A stretch of 64,000 nucleotides of DNA from JAYPEY01 sp964519245 (GCA_964519245.1 CAZFLK010000002.1:47452-111451), one strand, 5' to 3'; numbered from the stretch's first letter, positions 48,114 to 56,375 are shown. Numbers and translations: made by a program. Notes: a model not told the origin generated them from the sequence alone.

Positions 48114-49844
48114 TCATTGGCCTGTGGCCGCGTCGTCGCTCTTCATGTCGGCGACGGCGCGTTGTTCCTGGAACTCGCCGCACCAGCCGGTGATCTCCGC
48201 GTCGTTGAAGATCTTGCCGATCACGCGCCGCAGAAGGCCCTTGAGATTGGGGTTCTCGACGTCCGCCAAGGAGTGGATCGCAGCCTCTTTGTAGCTTTCC
48301 AGCAGCGCGCGGGATTTCTCGTCGGCCTTCAGTTCCCGGTAGAGGGATTCGATCGTCTCCCGGTTGGCGCCGTTGATTGGAGCGCGTTTCCAAAGTGATT
48401 CGATGATCGGTTTCGCATCGCCTCGAGCCCTTTCCTGTGACACGGCGAGGAGGATGCTGGGGCGCAAGCCTTCGATATCCGTGGCTTCTTCATCGGCCCC
48501 CAGGTCGTCCAAGTCGTCCCGAATCTGGTATGCGATGCCCAAGGCCTCGCTGTATTTGCCGAGCACATCCGAGTATTCGGCGTGGCGTCCGGCGTAGATG
48601 GCGCCGAGTCTGAGGGCGACCTCGAAAGCGGGGGCGGTCTTGAGTCGGAAAATCTCGAGCACTTCCTTCACCTTCATCGGCTGGGGATCGCGCGTCCAGC
48701 AGAGCTCGGCGCCTTGTCCGCGGCATAATTGCCGCTGTCCGTTGGTCGCCGCCAGCAGCATCTCGGCGCGTTGTTCGGTCGGGACCTCCGAATTGCCGAT
48801 CAGGCGGTAGCCCTCGCCAATCAGTAGGTCGCCCACATTCAGAGCCACGGGCACGCCGTGTTCTTCGTGCAGCGTCTTCTCTCCGTAGCGCTCCGCGTCC
48901 TCGTCCTCGATGTCGTCATGGATCAGAGAGGCCTTGTGGAAGCATTCGACCGCAATGGCGATTCTCTTGAGATCCTCGGGCAGTTCGCCGCCGACGCTCT
49001 CCCGTGTGGCCTCGAAAGCGGCCACGGTCAGGAATGGCCGCCAACGCTTGCCGGCCCGGCAGAGCCACTCCTGGGCAATGGCTTCGGTTTCCCCCTCGGG
49101 TGCGCCCATGATTTCCGCGAGGCTGTCCGGAGTGAACCAGGAATCCACTTCGTTGCGCAGCGCGGTAAGGTCCAGGCGGCGGGTTTTATCGTCGCTGGTC
49201 AAGTGGATGTAGTCCCAAATCCAGTCCTCATCGACGGTGGTGTCGATGCAATCGTCCTGGAGCAGGGGGACGGCGACGCCGGGGACGGCGCCCGCCTCCA
49301 TGTAGGGGAAGGCGCGCTCGAGCACCGAGATGCAACTGACGCCCACGATGGCGTCCACCTTGCCGGTCTGGATCAGCGCCATGACGACGGCCGAGCCCTC
49401 CGCGGTGAGCACGGCGTAGCCGAGCTTCTCCGCCGCTTCCTGGAATTCCTGAATGGTGCAGAGGCCGCATTGCTTGCAGAGCAGGCCGAACTCATCGAAC
49501 GGCGCCGGGCAACGGCTTTCCACCCGGAGGCATTTTGGAAGCAGCAGCAATCGCCGTTCGAAAGGGATCGTGGCCAGGGTTTCCCGCCACATCTCGTTGT
49601 TGACGAGGACGCCGATGTAGTCACGGTAGATGGGGTCGCAGCCCAATTGCTCGATGATCCGGTCCGCGTGGACTTTCAAGTCCTCGAGCGGTTGCGGCGG
49701 CACCGGGTTGTGCTCGGCGACGTAGTTCCGGATGAACTTCAAGAGGGCATTCCGCTCTTCCTTGGTCTGTGGAATGTTCTTCTTCGGCGGCCGGATGCGC
49801 TGCGTCGGAACAGGACGTGGAATGGTAATGGGCGCCGTGGACAT
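48114..49844 (-). CDS. DUF116 domain fused to a polyprenyl (trans-isoprenyl) diphosphate synthase
   Basis: 576 residues. The N-terminal part (about 60-220) is a DUF116 domain with the cysteine cluster Cys105, Cys112, Cys123, Cys126 and Cys129 (LLPKCLRVESRCPAPF, LLCKQCGLCTIQEFQ), likely to bind an Fe-S cluster or metal, plus VGVSCISVLERAFPYM. The C-terminal part (about 255-550) is a trans-isoprenyl diphosphate synthase with GKRWRP, the first aspartate-rich motif HDDIED (Asp310, 311, 314) and the second IRDDLDD (Asp443, 444, 447). It should elongate allylic diphosphates with IPP. Both halves look intact and no internal stop or start separates them. I do not know this fusion as a characterised protein. 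Confidence 0.88.
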   Translation of the reverse strand: MSTAPITIPRPVPTQRIRPPKKNIPQTKEERNALLKFIRNYVAEHNPVPPQPLEDLKVHADRIIEQLGCDPIYRDYIGVLVNNEMWRETLATIPFERRLLLLPKCLRVESRCPAPFDEFGLLCKQCGLCTIQEFQEAAEKLGYAVLTAEGSAVVMALIQTGKVDAIVGVSCISVLERAFPYMEAGAVPGVAVPLLQDDCIDTTVDEDWIWDYIHLTSDDKTRRLDLTALRNEVDSWFTPDSLAEIMGAPEGETEAIAQEWLCRAGKRWRPFLTVAAFEATRESVGGELPEDLKRIAIAVECFHKASLIHDDIEDEDAERYGEKTLHEEHGVPVALNVGDLLIGEGYRLIGNSEVPTEQRAEMLLAATNGQRQLCRGQGAELCWTRDPQPMKVKEVLEIFRLKTAPAFEVALRLGAIYAGRHAEYSDVLGKYSEALGIAYQIRDDLDDLGADEEATDIEGLRPSILLAVSQERARGDAKPIIESLWKRAPINGANRETIESLYRELKADEKSRALLESYKEAAIHSLADVENPNLKGLLRRVIGKIFNDAEITGWCGEFQEQRAVADMKSDDAATGQ

Positions 49845-50049
49845 GGTTCTAGTTCTCTGATTAACCGTCGGACTTTGGAGACTGCTGTAGGAACTCGTTC
49901 ATCGTCAAGCGTTTCACAATCAGTCAGAGCGCCGACGCAGACCGGAATAATTCGTGATTTCCCGTGCAAACAAGGGCTTATCACGACCATTCCACTCCGG
50001 GGCCCCGGGCCTGACGTCCGTGAATCCAACGATTGGCCGGCTTAACCGA

Positions 50050-50574
50050 TCACCAAGGATTGTGCAGTTTATGCCAATTTCTGGCAAGTTTCTCAATCTG
50101 CGCCAGTTCCTTCTGCAACTGACGCAGGTTCACTTGAATTCCTTCAAAGGAATACCTCAGTGTGTCGGGGTCCAGGTTGCGGTGGAACTGGTCCTCCTTG
50201 AAACCGTCCAATGTTCCCTGCGGCATCAGGTTGACCCCAACGAAGTCGCGATGCTCGGCGGAGGAGGCCCAATCGACCAACCGGTCGTCATAGTGCGCGG
50301 CCAGTTTCCTGAACTCGCCCAACGTCAAATCGAGATTGCCGGTCAGTCCCAGCGCCGAACGAAGTTGGGTTCCGCGTTCGGCTGATTCCGGATTGTCGGG
50401 CCACAGCAGTTGGGACAGGTTCACGGCGCGCGAGAGAAAGCCGTCCACGTAGAACAGGGCCAACTCCGGCTCATTGGCGGTCACCTTGGCTGGAATGGCG
50501 CTCCAGGCGTGCCGCGCCTGGCGGCAGTTCAGCAGGATTTCCTCGAGCAGCTTGAAAATGAGGGGATTGTCCAT
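50050..50574 (-). CDS. conserved-looking helical protein of unknown function
   Basis: 174 residues, not recognised. It is predicted helical and acidic, with no signal peptide or membrane helix (MDNPLIFKLLEEILLNCRQA at the N-terminus; YSFEGIQVNLRQLQKELAQI near the end). The start at 50574 is chosen because upstream codons come from a palindromic repeat region. It lies between the ferredoxin gene (283 bp upstream) and the DUF116 fusion gene (205 bp downstream) on the same strand, so it may belong to the same functional group. Confidence 0.6.
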   Translation of the reverse strand: MDNPLIFKLLEEILLNCRQARHAWSAIPAKVTANEPELALFYVDGFLSRAVNLSQLLWPDNPESAERGTQLRSALGLTGNLDLTLGEFRKLAAHYDDRLVDWASSAEHRDFVGVNLMPQGTLDGFKEDQFHRNLDPDTLRYSFEGIQVNLRQLQKELAQIEKLARNWHKLHNPW

Positions 50575-50735
50575 GGGGCGAAGATGCGTTGGTCGGAAGG
50601 CTCTGTAAAGTCGGGGCGCGGCCTGACCCGGACGCCGGTGCATTATTACGCTGCTGCGGCAGGTCTCCGACACAGCCGCGCTCCGTTCAGGTCGCCGCAT
50701 CCCGGATTCAACCGTGCCCAGAGTGTTCCCGCAAC

Positions 50736-50804
50736 GGAGCGCCGAGCATTGCTCGGCAGAACGCAATGCGTTTCAAAGCCATGCCGAGTAATGCTCGGCG
50801 CTCC
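50736..50804. repeat. 69-bp palindromic element (copy a)
   Basis: Arms 50736-50758 and 50782-50804 are inverted copies differing at one of 23 positions; read inward both begin GGAGCGCCGAGCAT. Each arm is itself a small palindrome (GCCGAGCA/TGCTCGGC). The second copy lies at 51730-51797, so the two flank the ferredoxin gene. Confidence 0.78.
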
Positions 50805-50857
50805 GAAGTTGCCTGGGCTTCCTGAGACGTCGTAAAGACGCTCCTCCAAAGCTCTGC

Positions 50858-51712
50858 TCACTTCTTCTGCGCGTCCAGGGCGGCCTGGGCCTTGGCGGCG
50901 GCTTCCTCAGCCTTCTTGGCGATCTCATCGGGTGAGGGCAGCGACATCAGCACCTCGGGGGGGATATCGCCCTCCTGGACCAGTTTGGTCAGGCACTTCT
51001 TGCGTTCGTTGAGCGCCTTGTCGGAGCTGCGCTCCTTGGAGAAGCGGGATTTCGCGCGTTCGCTGCGCTGGCGCAGCATGTCGTAGACATCGCCGCCCAG
51101 CAGCGAGGAGATGTCGACTTTCATCTTCTCGCGTTTCATGTCCGCGTCGCTGACCAGGTCGCCATTGATGGGGCCGGACTTGTACTTGGGGAACATGATC
51201 GCCGCCTCGGGGCACACACGGGAACAGGCCGGACAGTTGGTCTTGCAATTGTCGTTGTTGCGGACCTCGATCTGTTGGTCGTCGTCGACGCCGTAGACAT
51301 CAAACAGGCAGAAGCTCAGGCACTGCATACAGTTGGTGCAGCGGTCATAGTCGATGACGGGAAACCATGGCTTCCACTCGCCATGCTTCGAGGTCCGGGT
51401 TTCCTCGCGAAGGGCGTCGATGCGCTCGGCCAGATCCGCCGGCGCCTGGCCGTCGATGTTCTCGAATGTCACGCTGACCTCGCCAGAGGCGTCCTCGGCC
51501 TCGGGCGCCCGACCGTTGTCGAATCGGCCCAGGGCCACGATGGCGCTGCGGTCCGCCGGCGCCACGCGTCCGCCGGTTCCGGCGCGCGTCACGGTGTAGC
51601 CCTTGTCAAGCAACGCGGACAGGATGTTGAAGCGCTCCTCGGCCGGGAGTTCCGTCGCGCCCTCGCCCTCGTAGAGAACGACGCGCAATGTGTTTTCTTC
51701 AAGCAGACTCAT
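50858..51712 (-). CDS. two-[4Fe-4S] ferredoxin-type protein with novel N- and C-terminal regions
   Basis: 284 residues. The ferredoxin domain lies at about 117-175 with Cys125, 128, 131, 135 (CTNCMQCLSFC) and Cys156, 160, 163, 167 (CKTNCPACSRVCPEA). The second set has the unusual spacing CxxxCxxCxxxCP. The first 100 residues are an unrecognised alpha/beta region (RVVLYEGEGATELPAEERFN); the C-terminal 110 are helical and charged. It should carry electrons in the cytoplasm. The start at 51712 is used; codons upstream belong to a repeat. It follows the HdrA-like Cys-rich gene by 49 bp. The two copies of a palindromic repeat flank it. Confidence 0.85.
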   Translation of the reverse strand: MSLLEENTLRVVLYEGEGATELPAEERFNILSALLDKGYTVTRAGTGGRVAPADRSAIVALGRFDNGRAPEAEDASGEVSVTFENIDGQAPADLAERIDALREETRTSKHGEWKPWFPVIDYDRCTNCMQCLSFCLFDVYGVDDDQQIEVRNNDNCKTNCPACSRVCPEAAIMFPKYKSGPINGDLVSDADMKREKMKVDISSLLGGDVYDMLRQRSERAKSRFSKERSSDKALNERKKCLTKLVQEGDIPPEVLMSLPSPDEIAKKAEEAAAKAQAALDAQKK

Positions 51713-51729
51713 GGGCGTGGTGCGTGATT

Positions 51730-51797
51730 GGAGCGCCGAGCATGGCTCGGCATCGTCTTGGTTACTGAGGGTCCTGCCGAGCCATGCTCGGCGGGCC
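51730..51797. repeat. 68-bp palindromic element (copy b), overlapping the 3' end of a gene
   Basis: Arms 51730-51752 and 51775-51797 are inverted copies differing at two of 23 positions and match copy a at 50736-50804 (shared core GCCGAGCAT...GCTCGGCA). The last 12 codons of the Cys-rich gene (51797 to 51762), including its stop, are inside the element. Confidence 0.78.
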
Positions 51798-52190
51798 GTC
51801 CGATTCACTTGCCGGCGCGTCGGTTGCCCGGGGTTTTCCTTCGGGAATATTGGGGTTCAGTTCCTGGGAAAGCAATGCCGACGAAACCTCCTCGGCCGCC
51901 TCGACGCGCATGTTGAGGACTTCGGTGGCGTCCTTCACCAGCGGCGCGCCTGCGGCGGAGAACAGCCACTTGACCGCGCGCGGGTAGCAGGCGGCGATCT
52001 TGACCGCGCCGCCTTCGGTCAGTCGCTTCAATCCCGGATCCTTTCGCGCCGACATCTCGCACAGATCCGCGACCGCGTCGAAGGCGGCGCCGGAGTCGCA
52101 GAGCCTTCGCAGCACGGCCTCCTTAACGTCGGGCGGCACGATCTTGGCGTAGGCGCAGTTGCAGTAGAGAATGCGGGGTTGTTCGGACAT
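51762..52190 (-). CDS. small cysteine-rich protein resembling the HdrA N-terminal domain
   Basis: 142 residues. The first ~85 residues hold Cys10 and Cys12 (ILYCNCAYAKIVPP), Cys31, Cys44 (VADLCEMSARKDPG) and Cys68 (VKIAACYPRAVKWLF). The order CxC ... C ... AACYPR resembles the N-terminal Fe-S-binding part of heterodisulfide reductase subunit HdrA, where a CSPR/CxPR motif follows 'AAC'; no FAD domain is attached. The last 11 residues plus stop are encoded by a palindromic repeat. It lies 18 bp after the CobW gene and 49 bp before the ferredoxin gene. A redox role is inferred. Confidence 0.7.
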   Translation of the reverse strand: MSEQPRILYCNCAYAKIVPPDVKEAVLRRLCDSGAAFDAVADLCEMSARKDPGLKRLTEGGAVKIAACYPRAVKWLFSAAGAPLVKDATEVLNMRVEAAEEVSSALLSQELNPNIPEGKPRATDAPASESDGPPSMARQDPQ

Positions 52191-52208
52191 GGGTCTGCCA
52201 ATTCGAGA

Positions 52209-53351
52209 TCAAGCCGCCGGATCGGCGATGCGATGCGTGGGTTCCGGCTTGCCGGGGCGGAAGTGTTCGGTGTGCTCGATCCGGGCCGTCAGCCCGGGAA
52301 AGCGCTCCTGCAGGGCGGCGAGTCCCTGAGTGACCGCCTCACTCAGCGTATCCGGCTCCGCCTCGGCGCGCATGTTGATGATCAGTTGGCCCGATTTCAC
52401 GGTGTCGTCCAGTTCCTGGGAAAGTTCGGCGACGTAGTCGTTGCGGACGAGGTTGACCACGGCGATGTCGCCGAGGCCGCCGTCCGGACTGAAGGTCATT
52501 TTCAAGTGGGCGATTTCGGCGTCTTGTCCGGCCAGGCGCGACTGCATGCTCTTGCAGAGGGCGCGCAACGCCTTGTTGGCGTCGAATTCGGTTTTCGAGG
52601 AAAGTTGCACGGTGCAGTTGAGCCAGCCCAGCAGGGCTTCGCCCTCCGCGTAGACCTCGTAGTCGACGTCCATGGCGACCCGGGCCTCCTGTTCCGCGTC
52701 CCACAGATGCGCGAACCAGTTGTTGAGCCCCTTCTCCTCGCGGGCGGACACCTCGAATATTCGGGCGTTGGGATAGTGCTCGTTGAGGCAGTTTCCCAGC
52801 ATGGCGATGTCGCATTCCTCGAGAATGTCGCACTTGTTGATGACGATGACATCCGCCTCCTCGAGTTGCTTCTTGTAGATGTATCGGACTTTCTCGGAGA
52901 AGCGGCCTCCTTCGTTCAGGCCGAATACGCGGGCCGCGCGGACGGGATCCACCACCACGCTCAGCGGCGCAATCTTGAAATCCTCGCCATACATCCGACG
53001 CAGGGGGTAGGTCACGGTCGCGACCAGGTCCGTGCAACTGCCGACGGGCTCGGCGATGAACACATCCGGTCGGGTCGCGTCATTCAATTTGGCGGCGGCG
53101 TCGACCAGCGAGTTGAACCGACAGCAGAAACAGCCGCCGGAAATCTCCTCGGTCGGGAATCCGCGGGAGCGCAGCATGGCGGTGTCGACCAGTTCATTGC
53201 CCTGATCGTTGGTGATCAGACCGACCTTCAAACCCTGGTCGCTCAACAGCTGAGCCATCTTGGCGATTGAGGTCGTTTTTCCCGCGCCCAGGAAGCCGCC
53301 AATCATGATGTAGCGGGCCTTGGTGGCGTGTTGGTCGTCTGTTTCGATCAT
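52209..53351 (-). CDS. CobW/G3E-family GTPase (metallochaperone-like)
   Basis: 380 residues. P-loop GFLGAGKTT (residues 19-27), the metal-binding CxCC motif in SGGCFCCRFN (Cys74, 76, 77), and the guanine-specificity motif NKCD (VIVINKCDILEE) are all present, followed by a C-terminal domain with VQLSSKTEFDANKALRAL. G3E GTPases deliver metal to, or help assemble, metalloenzymes. Its neighbours are Fe-S proteins, so a chaperone role for the cluster's metalloproteins is likely (inference). Immediately upstream of its ATG are four copies of a 7-bp repeat. Confidence 0.9.
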   Translation of the reverse strand: MIETDDQHATKARYIMIGGFLGAGKTTSIAKMAQLLSDQGLKVGLITNDQGNELVDTAMLRSRGFPTEEISGGCFCCRFNSLVDAAAKLNDATRPDVFIAEPVGSCTDLVATVTYPLRRMYGEDFKIAPLSVVVDPVRAARVFGLNEGGRFSEKVRYIYKKQLEEADVIVINKCDILEECDIAMLGNCLNEHYPNARIFEVSAREEKGLNNWFAHLWDAEQEARVAMDVDYEVYAEGEALLGWLNCTVQLSSKTEFDANKALRALCKSMQSRLAGQDAEIAHLKMTFSPDGGLGDIAVVNLVRNDYVAELSQELDDTVKSGQLIINMRAEAEPDTLSEAVTQGLAALQERFPGLTARIEHTEHFRPGKPEPTHRIADPAA

Positions 53352-53354
53352 GGC

Positions 53355-53386
<32 letters not shown>

Positions 53387-53455
53387 CGTGTGTTGATTTT
53401 TGGGTAGAGAGTTTAGGTCAATTGATATCCGGATCGTTCAGCCTGTTGCCGCGCC

Positions 53456-53938
53456 TCAATCAATCTCATCCGCGCGCTGGTTCTCCAGAATCTTGTCGAT
53501 GGTCTTGTCCAAGACGGCGGCATAGGCGTCGACATTCATGCGCTTGTCATCCGGTTCTCCGGTCGCCTCATACAGCCAGCCGGTGTTGTAGGGGTCCTTG
53601 TCGATCGCGTTGAGCTTCTTCTCCAGCGCTGGATTGGTTCCCGTGAACGAGCCGTCGATGACACAGTAGATGTCCGAGATGGCCTTGAATCCCTCGATCC
53701 AGCCAATGATCTGGCCGGTTTTGACCGCGGCTTTCGGTTGTTCCTCAAAGCCGAAATCGACGAGTTCGCCCAGCATGCGGGTGGCAAACTTGGTCAAACC
53801 GACGCGCCAGAGGCCGGTGTCATCCCGACGCTCGAGCCAGCAGTGTGACGGCGTGTAGAGGAAGTCCGTCGGCAGCCGCGTCACGAAATGCGAGCGGCGG
53901 TAGTGCAGGGTTTCGCGATTGGTTGGTTTGTCGGCCAT
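53456..53938 (-). CDS. GcvH-like lipoyl-carrier protein outside a glycine-cleavage operon
   Basis: 160 residues. The lipoyl-domain fold is visible, with RVGLTKFATRMLGELVDFGF, the lipoylation site Lys85 in IEGFKAISDIYCVIDGSFTG and the tail DPYNTGWLYEATGEPD, all as in GcvH. The extended N-terminus (MADKPTNRETLHYRRSHFVT) and C-terminal helix differ from standard GcvH. No gcvT, gcvP, lipoate ligase or lipoyl synthase is nearby; the neighbours are FabD (13 bp) and CobW/Fe-S genes. It resembles the lipoate-binding proteins of Hdr-like systems in context, but this is inference. It should carry lipoate as a swinging arm. Confidence 0.85.
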   Translation of the reverse strand: MADKPTNRETLHYRRSHFVTRLPTDFLYTPSHCWLERRDDTGLWRVGLTKFATRMLGELVDFGFEEQPKAAVKTGQIIGWIEGFKAISDIYCVIDGSFTGTNPALEKKLNAIDKDPYNTGWLYEATGEPDDKRMNVDAYAAVLDKTIDKILENQRADEID

Positions 53939-53951
53939 GCCGGAGAGGAGA

Positions 53952-54884
53952 TCATTCGCCCTTGAGCGCGGCGACCGTTTTTTCAAGGCTGGCGCAGTCG
54001 GCGACGTTGTGGATCTCGGTCTTGCGGTCGATGCGGCGCATGAAGCCGGTCAGCGCATTGCCGGGGCCCAGTTCGATGAAGCGGGTGAAGCCCAGGTTCA
54101 TCAGTTGTCGGATCGATTCCTCCCAGCGCACGGACGAGGTGACCTGGTCCACGAGCAGCGGCGCAATCTGTGCGGGCGAACCGTGGGCTTCGGCTGTGAC
54201 ATTGGAGATGACCGGGACGGCGGGCGGGTTGATGGCGATGGCGTCCAGTTCCGCTTTCAACTTGGGTTGGGCGCCCGCCATCAGCGGCGAGTGGTAGGCC
54301 CCTGCGACGGTCAATGGCAGCGCGCGTTTGGCGCCCTTCTCCTTGGCGGCCTCGCAGGCGGATTCGATCTTGTCCGCAGCGCCGGAGATGACGATCTGGC
54401 CCGGGCAATTCAGGTTGGCGAGGGTGACGCCGGAGGCCTCGCAGACATCACGGGTTTGCGTTTCGTCGAGTCCGATGATCGCTGCCATACCGCCCTGGGT
54501 TTCGTCGCAGGCTTCCTGCATGAAGCGTCCGCGTTGCCGCACGACCCGAAGACCATCCTCGAAGCTCATGGCGCCGGCCGCGGCGAGAGCGGTGAATTCT
54601 CCGAGGGACAGTCCCGCCGTTGCGCCGAATTCCAGCTCCGGAGCCTGTTCCTTCAGGAGTTGCAACGCAATCCAACTCACCAGGTAGATTCCGGGTTGGG
54701 CGTTCTCGGTCTTGGTCAAGGCTTCCTCCGGGCCGTCGAAGCAGATCGACGCGAGGTCGTAGCCCAAGGCCTCGTTGGCTTGGTCGAACAGGCTCTTCGC
54801 CGTCGGATGATTCTCGGCCAGATCGCGCCCCATCCCCACGGATTGGGCGCCCTGACCGGCAAATAAAAGTGCAATCTTACTCAT
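53952..54884 (-). CDS. fabD: malonyl-CoA:ACP transacylase
   Basis: 310 residues, the normal FabD length. It starts MSKIALLFAGQGAQSVGMGR; the active-site Ser93 is in GLSLGE and the catalytic His in VAGAYHSPLM. It moves malonyl groups to acyl carrier protein for fatty-acid synthesis. It is usually found with fabH/fabG/acpP, but here it is the first gene of the minus-strand group with the GcvH-like gene 13 bp downstream. The start at 54884 gives the family N-terminus; the open frame upstream is not used. Confidence 0.95.
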   Translation of the reverse strand: MSKIALLFAGQGAQSVGMGRDLAENHPTAKSLFDQANEALGYDLASICFDGPEEALTKTENAQPGIYLVSWIALQLLKEQAPELEFGATAGLSLGEFTALAAAGAMSFEDGLRVVRQRGRFMQEACDETQGGMAAIIGLDETQTRDVCEASGVTLANLNCPGQIVISGAADKIESACEAAKEKGAKRALPLTVAGAYHSPLMAGAQPKLKAELDAIAINPPAVPVISNVTAEAHGSPAQIAPLLVDQVTSSVRWEESIRQLMNLGFTRFIELGPGNALTGFMRRIDRKTEIHNVADCASLEKTVAALKGE

Positions 54885-55058
54885 GGGAATCGGAGGACTA
54901 AACAGGAACGCCGGTCCATCGGGCAAGAATGGAATGGCGGCTGGCGGAGCGGAGGGGACGGTTTCCAGACGGTGTGCAGGGATTCTCCCGCTCCGTCGAG
55001 GTTTGGGATTGCCCGTGTTGTCAGGGGCTCTCGGCGCCGACGCTGACCGCGTTGGCGC

Positions 55059-56375
55059 CTACAGGGCCTTGGTCTTGCCGGGCACGGCGATGGGATACCA
55101 GCCGTCTTCGTCGGGCAGCACGGGAGGAGTGGAATTCATGGTGAGTTCCCGGCCGTAGGGAACGAGCTCGAGCTTGGAGTTCAGGGCGTCGTCGAACTCG
55201 ATCTTCTTGCCGGAGTAGGTGGCCATTCGGCCCAGAATGGCGGTCATCGTGCTGAGCGCGCCGTATTCCGCCTCCATGTGGTGGTTGTTCTCACGGATTG
55301 CCTTGAACAGGGGATAGTGTTCGAGTTGGTGCCCCTGTTCGCTTTTCTTGAGGCGCTTGGTCCAGGCATTGGGGCCGGTGATCTGGAAAAGCTTCCTTTG
55401 TTGGACCAGGTCCGCCGACCCTTTTGTGCCCATGGCGTGTTCGCTGACGCTGGTCCAGCAGCCTCGAATCTGGCGGCATTGACTGTAACAGCGGGCTCCA
55501 TCCGCGAATTCGTATTCCACCTGGTGGTGGTCGTAGATCTGGCCGTTGATCCGCTTGTTGCGAACCTGCCGGCCTCCCATTCCCTGCGCGCGGACGGGGT
55601 AGCCGCCCTTGATCCAGTTCATCACGTCGATGTTGTGGATGTGCTGTTCGACAATGTGGTCGCCGGACAGCCAGGTGAAATAGTACCAGTTGCGGATCTG
55701 GTAGCGCATCTCCTCCTCGTTGGGCAGGCGCTCCTTGCCGGCGCGGGCGTTGCCGTCCCAGTAGACCCGCAGGGAGACGACGTCGCCGATCGCGCCGTCG
55801 TGCAGGCGTTGGACGGCCTCCTGGTAAGTGGGTTGATGGCGTCGCTGCATGCCAACGCCGACTTTGAGGCCCTTCTGTTTGGCGATTTTGGCGGCGGCCA
55901 GGATTTTCCGCACTCCGGGAGCGTCGGTGGCCACGGGCTTTTCCATGAACACGTGCTTGCCTTGTTTGACCGCCTCTTCGAAATGAATGGGGCGAAAGCC
56001 CGGCGAGGTGGCGAGGATGCAGACGTCCGCCTCGGCGATCGCCTTCTTGTAATCCTCGAATCCGGTGAACTGGCGGTCCGGCGGCACGTCCACCTTGTCG
56101 TGATGCTGGGCGCGGATGGAGCTGAGGGACTTGGCGAGTTGGTTCTCGTCGACGTCGCACATGGCGACGAGTCGCGTGGGCCCCGGCGTGTTCATGGCCT
56201 GGACGCAGGCGCCGGTGCCGCGGCCGCCGCAGCCAATCATGGCGATCTTGATGGTGTCGTCCGGGGCGGCGTGGGCAAATCGTTCGGCGGAAAGCGTCGC
56301 GAGGGCGGCGGTTGGCAGCGCGGATCTGGGTCCCGGCTTGGCGGCGGGGGCAATGGGGCGGTTCATGATCTTCAT
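55059..56375 (-). CDS. Gfo/Idh/MocA-family oxidoreductase, exported
   Basis: 438 residues. An N-terminal segment rich in Ala/Pro (probably a signal; no clear twin-Arg) precedes the NAD-binding fold IKIAMIGCGGRGTGACVQAM, then VDVPPDRQFTGFEDYKKAIA and MEKPVATDAPGVRKI with the catalytic-type Lys-Pro, and the C-terminal Gfo/Idh domain (HNIDVMNWIKGGYPVRAQG). Such proteins oxidise or reduce sugars and polyols; substrate unknown. The frame remains open far upstream (to 58310) but that part lies antisense to the cytochrome gene and is not coding. It is divergent from the cytochrome cluster. Confidence 0.88.
   Translation of the reverse strand: MKIMNRPIAPAAKPGPRSALPTAALATLSAERFAHAAPDDTIKIAMIGCGGRGTGACVQAMNTPGPTRLVAMCDVDENQLAKSLSSIRAQHHDKVDVPPDRQFTGFEDYKKAIAEADVCILATSPGFRPIHFEEAVKQGKHVFMEKPVATDAPGVRKILAAAKIAKQKGLKVGVGMQRRHQPTYQEAVQRLHDGAIGDVVSLRVYWDGNARAGKERLPNEEEMRYQIRNWYYFTWLSGDHIVEQHIHNIDVMNWIKGGYPVRAQGMGGRQVRNKRINGQIYDHHQVEYEFADGARCYSQCRQIRGCWTSVSEHAMGTKGSADLVQQRKLFQITGPNAWTKRLKKSEQGHQLEHYPLFKAIRENNHHMEAEYGALSTMTAILGRMATYSGKKIEFDDALNSKLELVPYGRELTMNSTPPVLPDEDGWYPIAVPGKTKAL

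Noticed and set aside
53456..53938. Call as the glycine cleavage H protein
   Set aside because: Motif and lysine are right, but there are no other glycine cleavage genes and both ends differ; kept as GcvH-like.
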